The translations under genes were made by a program, and so were the position numbers. The notes beneath the pieces are model-generated. The model did not search any database. It was not told where the DNA came from and saw only the letters and a program-made list of their open reading frames with translations. DNA of 64,000 bases from Mycolicibacterium arenosum (GTDB lineage: Bacteria; Actinomycetota; Actinomycetes; Mycobacteriales; Mycobacteriaceae). Within the stretch, counting starts at the first letter, position 1; every line of letters starts with the position of its first letter. The DNA lies in contig NZ_JANDBD010000003.1 of NCBI RefSeq assembly GCF_024320865.1, positions 124,001-188,000 of the forward strand. Reading direction: 5' to 3'. Below, one piece after another: positions 62,284 to 64,000 of this stretch.

Positions 62284-63624
62284 CTACGACGCCTTCGCCT
62301 CCGCGAGGTTGCGGCCCAGCGCGTGCACCGTCCAGCCCGCCCGCTGCCAGGTGGCGACGTCGAGGCAGTTGCGGCCGTCCACAACGACTTTCGCGCGCAC
62401 GATGTCGGCGAGCTGATGCGGATCGAGGTCGACGAACTCCTGCCACTCGGTCAGCACCAACACCGCGTCCGCGCGGTCGCAGGCCTCGGCGACCGACGTC
62501 GAGTAGTTCAGCGTCGGAAACACGCGCTGCGAGTTCTCCATGGCCTTGGGGTCGTACACGTTCACGGTGCCGCCGTTGAGCTGAAGCAGACCGGCGACGT
62601 TCAGCGCGGGCGAGTCGCGGACATCGTCGGACTCGGGCTTGAAGGCCGCTCCGAGCACGGCGATGTTGGCGCCGAGCAGCGAGCCGCCGCAGGCCCTGGT
62701 GGCCAGTTCGACCATGCGGGTGCGCCTGCGCATGTTGATGCTGTCGACCTCGCGAAGGAACGTCAGGGCGTGGTTCGCGCCGAGTTCTCCCGCTCGGGCC
62801 ATGAACGCACGGATGTCCTTCGGTAGGCAGCCGCCGCCGAATCCCAGTCCGGCATTGAGAAATCGGCGACCGATGCGCGGGTCGTAGCCCAGCGCATCGG
62901 CGAGCAGCGTGATGTCGGCGTCGACGGCCTCGCACACCTCGGAGATGGCGTTGATGAACGAGATCTTGGTGGCCAGGAACGCGTTCGCCGAGACCTTCAC
63001 CAGTTCCGCGGTCTGCAGGTCGGTGACCAGGAACGGCACCTCGTCGGCGAGCATGTCGGCGTACAGTTCGCGGATCGCCGACTCGGCATGGCGCGAATCA
63101 CGTTGCACGCCAAGCACGATGCGGTCGGGGTGCAGGGTGTCGTGGACGGCGAAACCCTCACGCAGAAACTCCGGGTTCCACGCGATCTCCACGTCGAGGC
63201 CGGCCGGTGTCAGCCCACGGGCGCGTTCGGCGAGGTCCGCGGCGGTGCCGACGGGCACCGTCGACTTGCCGACGATCACCGCGGAACGGCGCAGCCTGGG
63301 CACCAGCGTGTCGATGACGGCGTGCACGTGGCGAAGGTCGGCGCCGTACTCACCCTTCTTCTGCGGGGTGCCGACGCCGAGGAAGTGCACATCGGCGAAC
63401 TCCGCCGCCTCGTCGTAATCGGTGGTGAAGTGCAGTCGGCCCGCTTCGATGTTCTCGCGCAGGATCTTTCGCAGTCCGGGCTCGTAGAACGGGATGTCAC
63501 CCGACGCCAGCTTCGCGATCTTGCCGGGGTCGATGTCGACCCCGACCACCTCGTGGCCCAGCGCCGCCATTCCCGCGGCGTGCGTGGCTCCGAGGTAACC
63601 GGTACCGAATACGGTGCATCGCAT
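62284..63624 (-). CDS. udgA: UDP-glucose 6-dehydrogenase
   Basis: A 446-residue NAD-dependent enzyme oxidising UDP-glucose twice to UDP-glucuronate. N-terminal Rossmann motif VFGTGYLGATHAAGMA, PLVIVGKSTVPVGTA-like strand near 120, NPEFLREG (about 150) and the catalytic GFGGGCLPKD with Cys266; the C-terminal UDP-binding domain has LTEWQEF. Corresponds to Rv0322 UdgA. ATG 63624. It heads a five-gene minus-strand cluster down to rmlA. Confidence 0.95.
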   Translation of the reverse strand: MRCTVFGTGYLGATHAAGMAALGHEVVGVDIDPGKIAKLASGDIPFYEPGLRKILRENIEAGRLHFTTDYDEAAEFADVHFLGVGTPQKKGEYGADLRHVHAVIDTLVPRLRRSAVIVGKSTVPVGTAADLAERARGLTPAGLDVEIAWNPEFLREGFAVHDTLHPDRIVLGVQRDSRHAESAIRELYADMLADEVPFLVTDLQTAELVKVSANAFLATKISFINAISEVCEAVDADITLLADALGYDPRIGRRFLNAGLGFGGGCLPKDIRAFMARAGELGANHALTFLREVDSINMRRRTRMVELATRACGGSLLGANIAVLGAAFKPESDDVRDSPALNVAGLLQLNGGTVNVYDPKAMENSQRVFPTLNYSTSVAEACDRADAVLVLTEWQEFVDLDPHQLADIVRAKVVVDGRNCLDVATWQRAGWTVHALGRNLAEAKAS

Positions 63625-63712
63625 ACTGCCTGGATATGCGGCTGCGATGAGCTAACTGCAACGCGACACTGAGCGGCAGACCAACGTTGGGTGACGAGTG
63701 AGCGGTCCGCGC

Positions 63713-64000
63713 CTAGCTGCAGAAGATCAGGAAGCAGTTCTGGCCGCCTCCACCGCCTTGGCCGCCGCCACCGCCGCCGTAGCCACCTTGGCCGCCACCA
63801 CCGCCGCCGTAGCCACCGCGACCGCCGCCGTCACCACGGCCTCCGCTACCACCGTCGTTACCGCTGCCGGGCCACTGCGAACCGGGTGAGCCACCCGATC
63901 CCTGACCCGGCCACTGCGGGTAGTCCGGCCGCGAGGGCGGCGCCTGCGGCGGCGTGTACGGCGGCTGCTGAGGCTGCTGAGTGGGCCACTGCGGGGCCTG
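63713..64000 (-). CDS. Gly/Pro/Gln-rich protein, C-terminal part (start off window)
   Basis: The final 95 residues of a minus-strand frame open to the window edge. It begins Pro/Gln/Trp-rich (PQWPTQQPQQPPY, DYPQWPGQG), continues as a Gly-rich run with GGYGGGGGGQGG repeats, and ends QNCFLIFCS. I recognise no family; the composition recalls low-complexity C-termini of mycobacterial membrane or exported proteins. The opposite strand also has an open frame of Ala/Thr/Val repeats, which I take as a shadow. Because this gene lies upstream of udgA with an 88-bp gap, they may be separate units. Confidence 0.5.
   Translation of the reverse strand, partial: QAPQWPTQQPQQPPYTPPQAPPSRPDYPQWPGQGSGGSPGSQWPGSGNDGGSGGRGDGGGRGGYGGGGGGQGGYGGGGGGQGGGGGQNCFLIFCS

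Noticed and set aside
63698..63889. Plus-strand Ala/Thr/Val-rich frame at the right end
   Set aside because: It is the complement of a Gly-rich repeat; the minus frame is open to the edge and has a more typical composition.

Overview
The window looks like chromosomal DNA from a mycobacterium, most likely a fast-growing, non-tuberculous Mycolicibacterium-type species. Evidence: it is GC-rich with frequent GTG starts, and it carries mycobacterial marker genes. These include iniB-iniA-iniC with an IniR-type regulator, ttfA, mycothione reductase, a type II flavohaemoglobin, a CYP140-like P450, mycothiol-dependent isomerase-fold proteins and an F420-type LLM oxidoreductase. Gene order resembles M. 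tuberculosis Rv0322-Rv0385 read backwards, with many insertions (synteny recalled from knowledge, not searched). I saw no prophage, IS element, CRISPR array, rRNA or convincing tRNA.

Layout. 1-9.5 kb: a partial GH76 gene, a SpoU methyltransferase, a lipoprotein, an SDR and ttfA on the minus strand; another SDR; an alpha/beta hydrolase; then clpB with its HspR operator. 9.5-15.1 kb: a molybdenum hydroxylase (separate FAD subunit plus a fused 2Fe-2S/Mo subunit), bracketed by two paralogous ABM-domain membrane proteins of identical length. 15.1-21.2 kb: a multicopper oxidase lipoprotein with an FG-GAP tail, a GAP-family exporter, flavohaemoglobin and aldose epimerase. 21.2-25.5 kb: the dnaK-grpE-dnaJ-hspR operon with two HAIR operators and two predicted promoters. 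25.6-30.3 kb: a UvrA-like ATPase, a Tat lipoprotein hydrolase, a diiron-type MBL protein and a lipoprotein. 30.4-36.6 kb: a tight operon mtr-zwf-GH15-(DinB-like)-LLM. 36.6-47.5 kb: the envelope-stress locus: two Thr-rich membrane proteins, iniC-iniA-iniB, an IniB-like paralogue and, divergently, a membrane-anchored Hsp70-like protein translationally coupled to iniR. 47.8-52.1 kb: an Rv0338c-type Fe-S membrane oxidoreductase with a repeated basic tail, then an AspC/AlaT-type aminotransferase. 52.2-57.6 kb: a TetR-controlled MFS-P450-ferredoxin-P450 module. 57.8-64 kb: a YibE/F protein, then a minus-strand cluster udgA-(DUF1330-like)-cyp140-(DinB-like)-rmlA, and a partial Gly-rich gene.

How the genes work together: clpB and the dnaK operon share HspR (HAIR) operators and near-identical SigH-type promoters with 16-nt spacers, so they form one heat/thiol-stress regulon. 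zwf supplies NADPH that the neighbouring mycothione reductase consumes, and GH15 trehalase and an F420-type oxidoreductase sit in the same operon. The ini locus joins dynamin-like GTPases with a regulator that is co-translated with an Hsp70-like membrane protein. TTAGGGG-type repeats occur in both ini intergenic regions and are candidate regulator sites. The most promising little-described items are the Hsp70-like/IniR pair with its Thr-tailed neighbours, the ABM/Mo-hydroxylase cluster, the MFS transporter with an extra helical-repeat tail, and the paired GTTAC-N6-GTARC sites upstream of the Rv0338c homologue.
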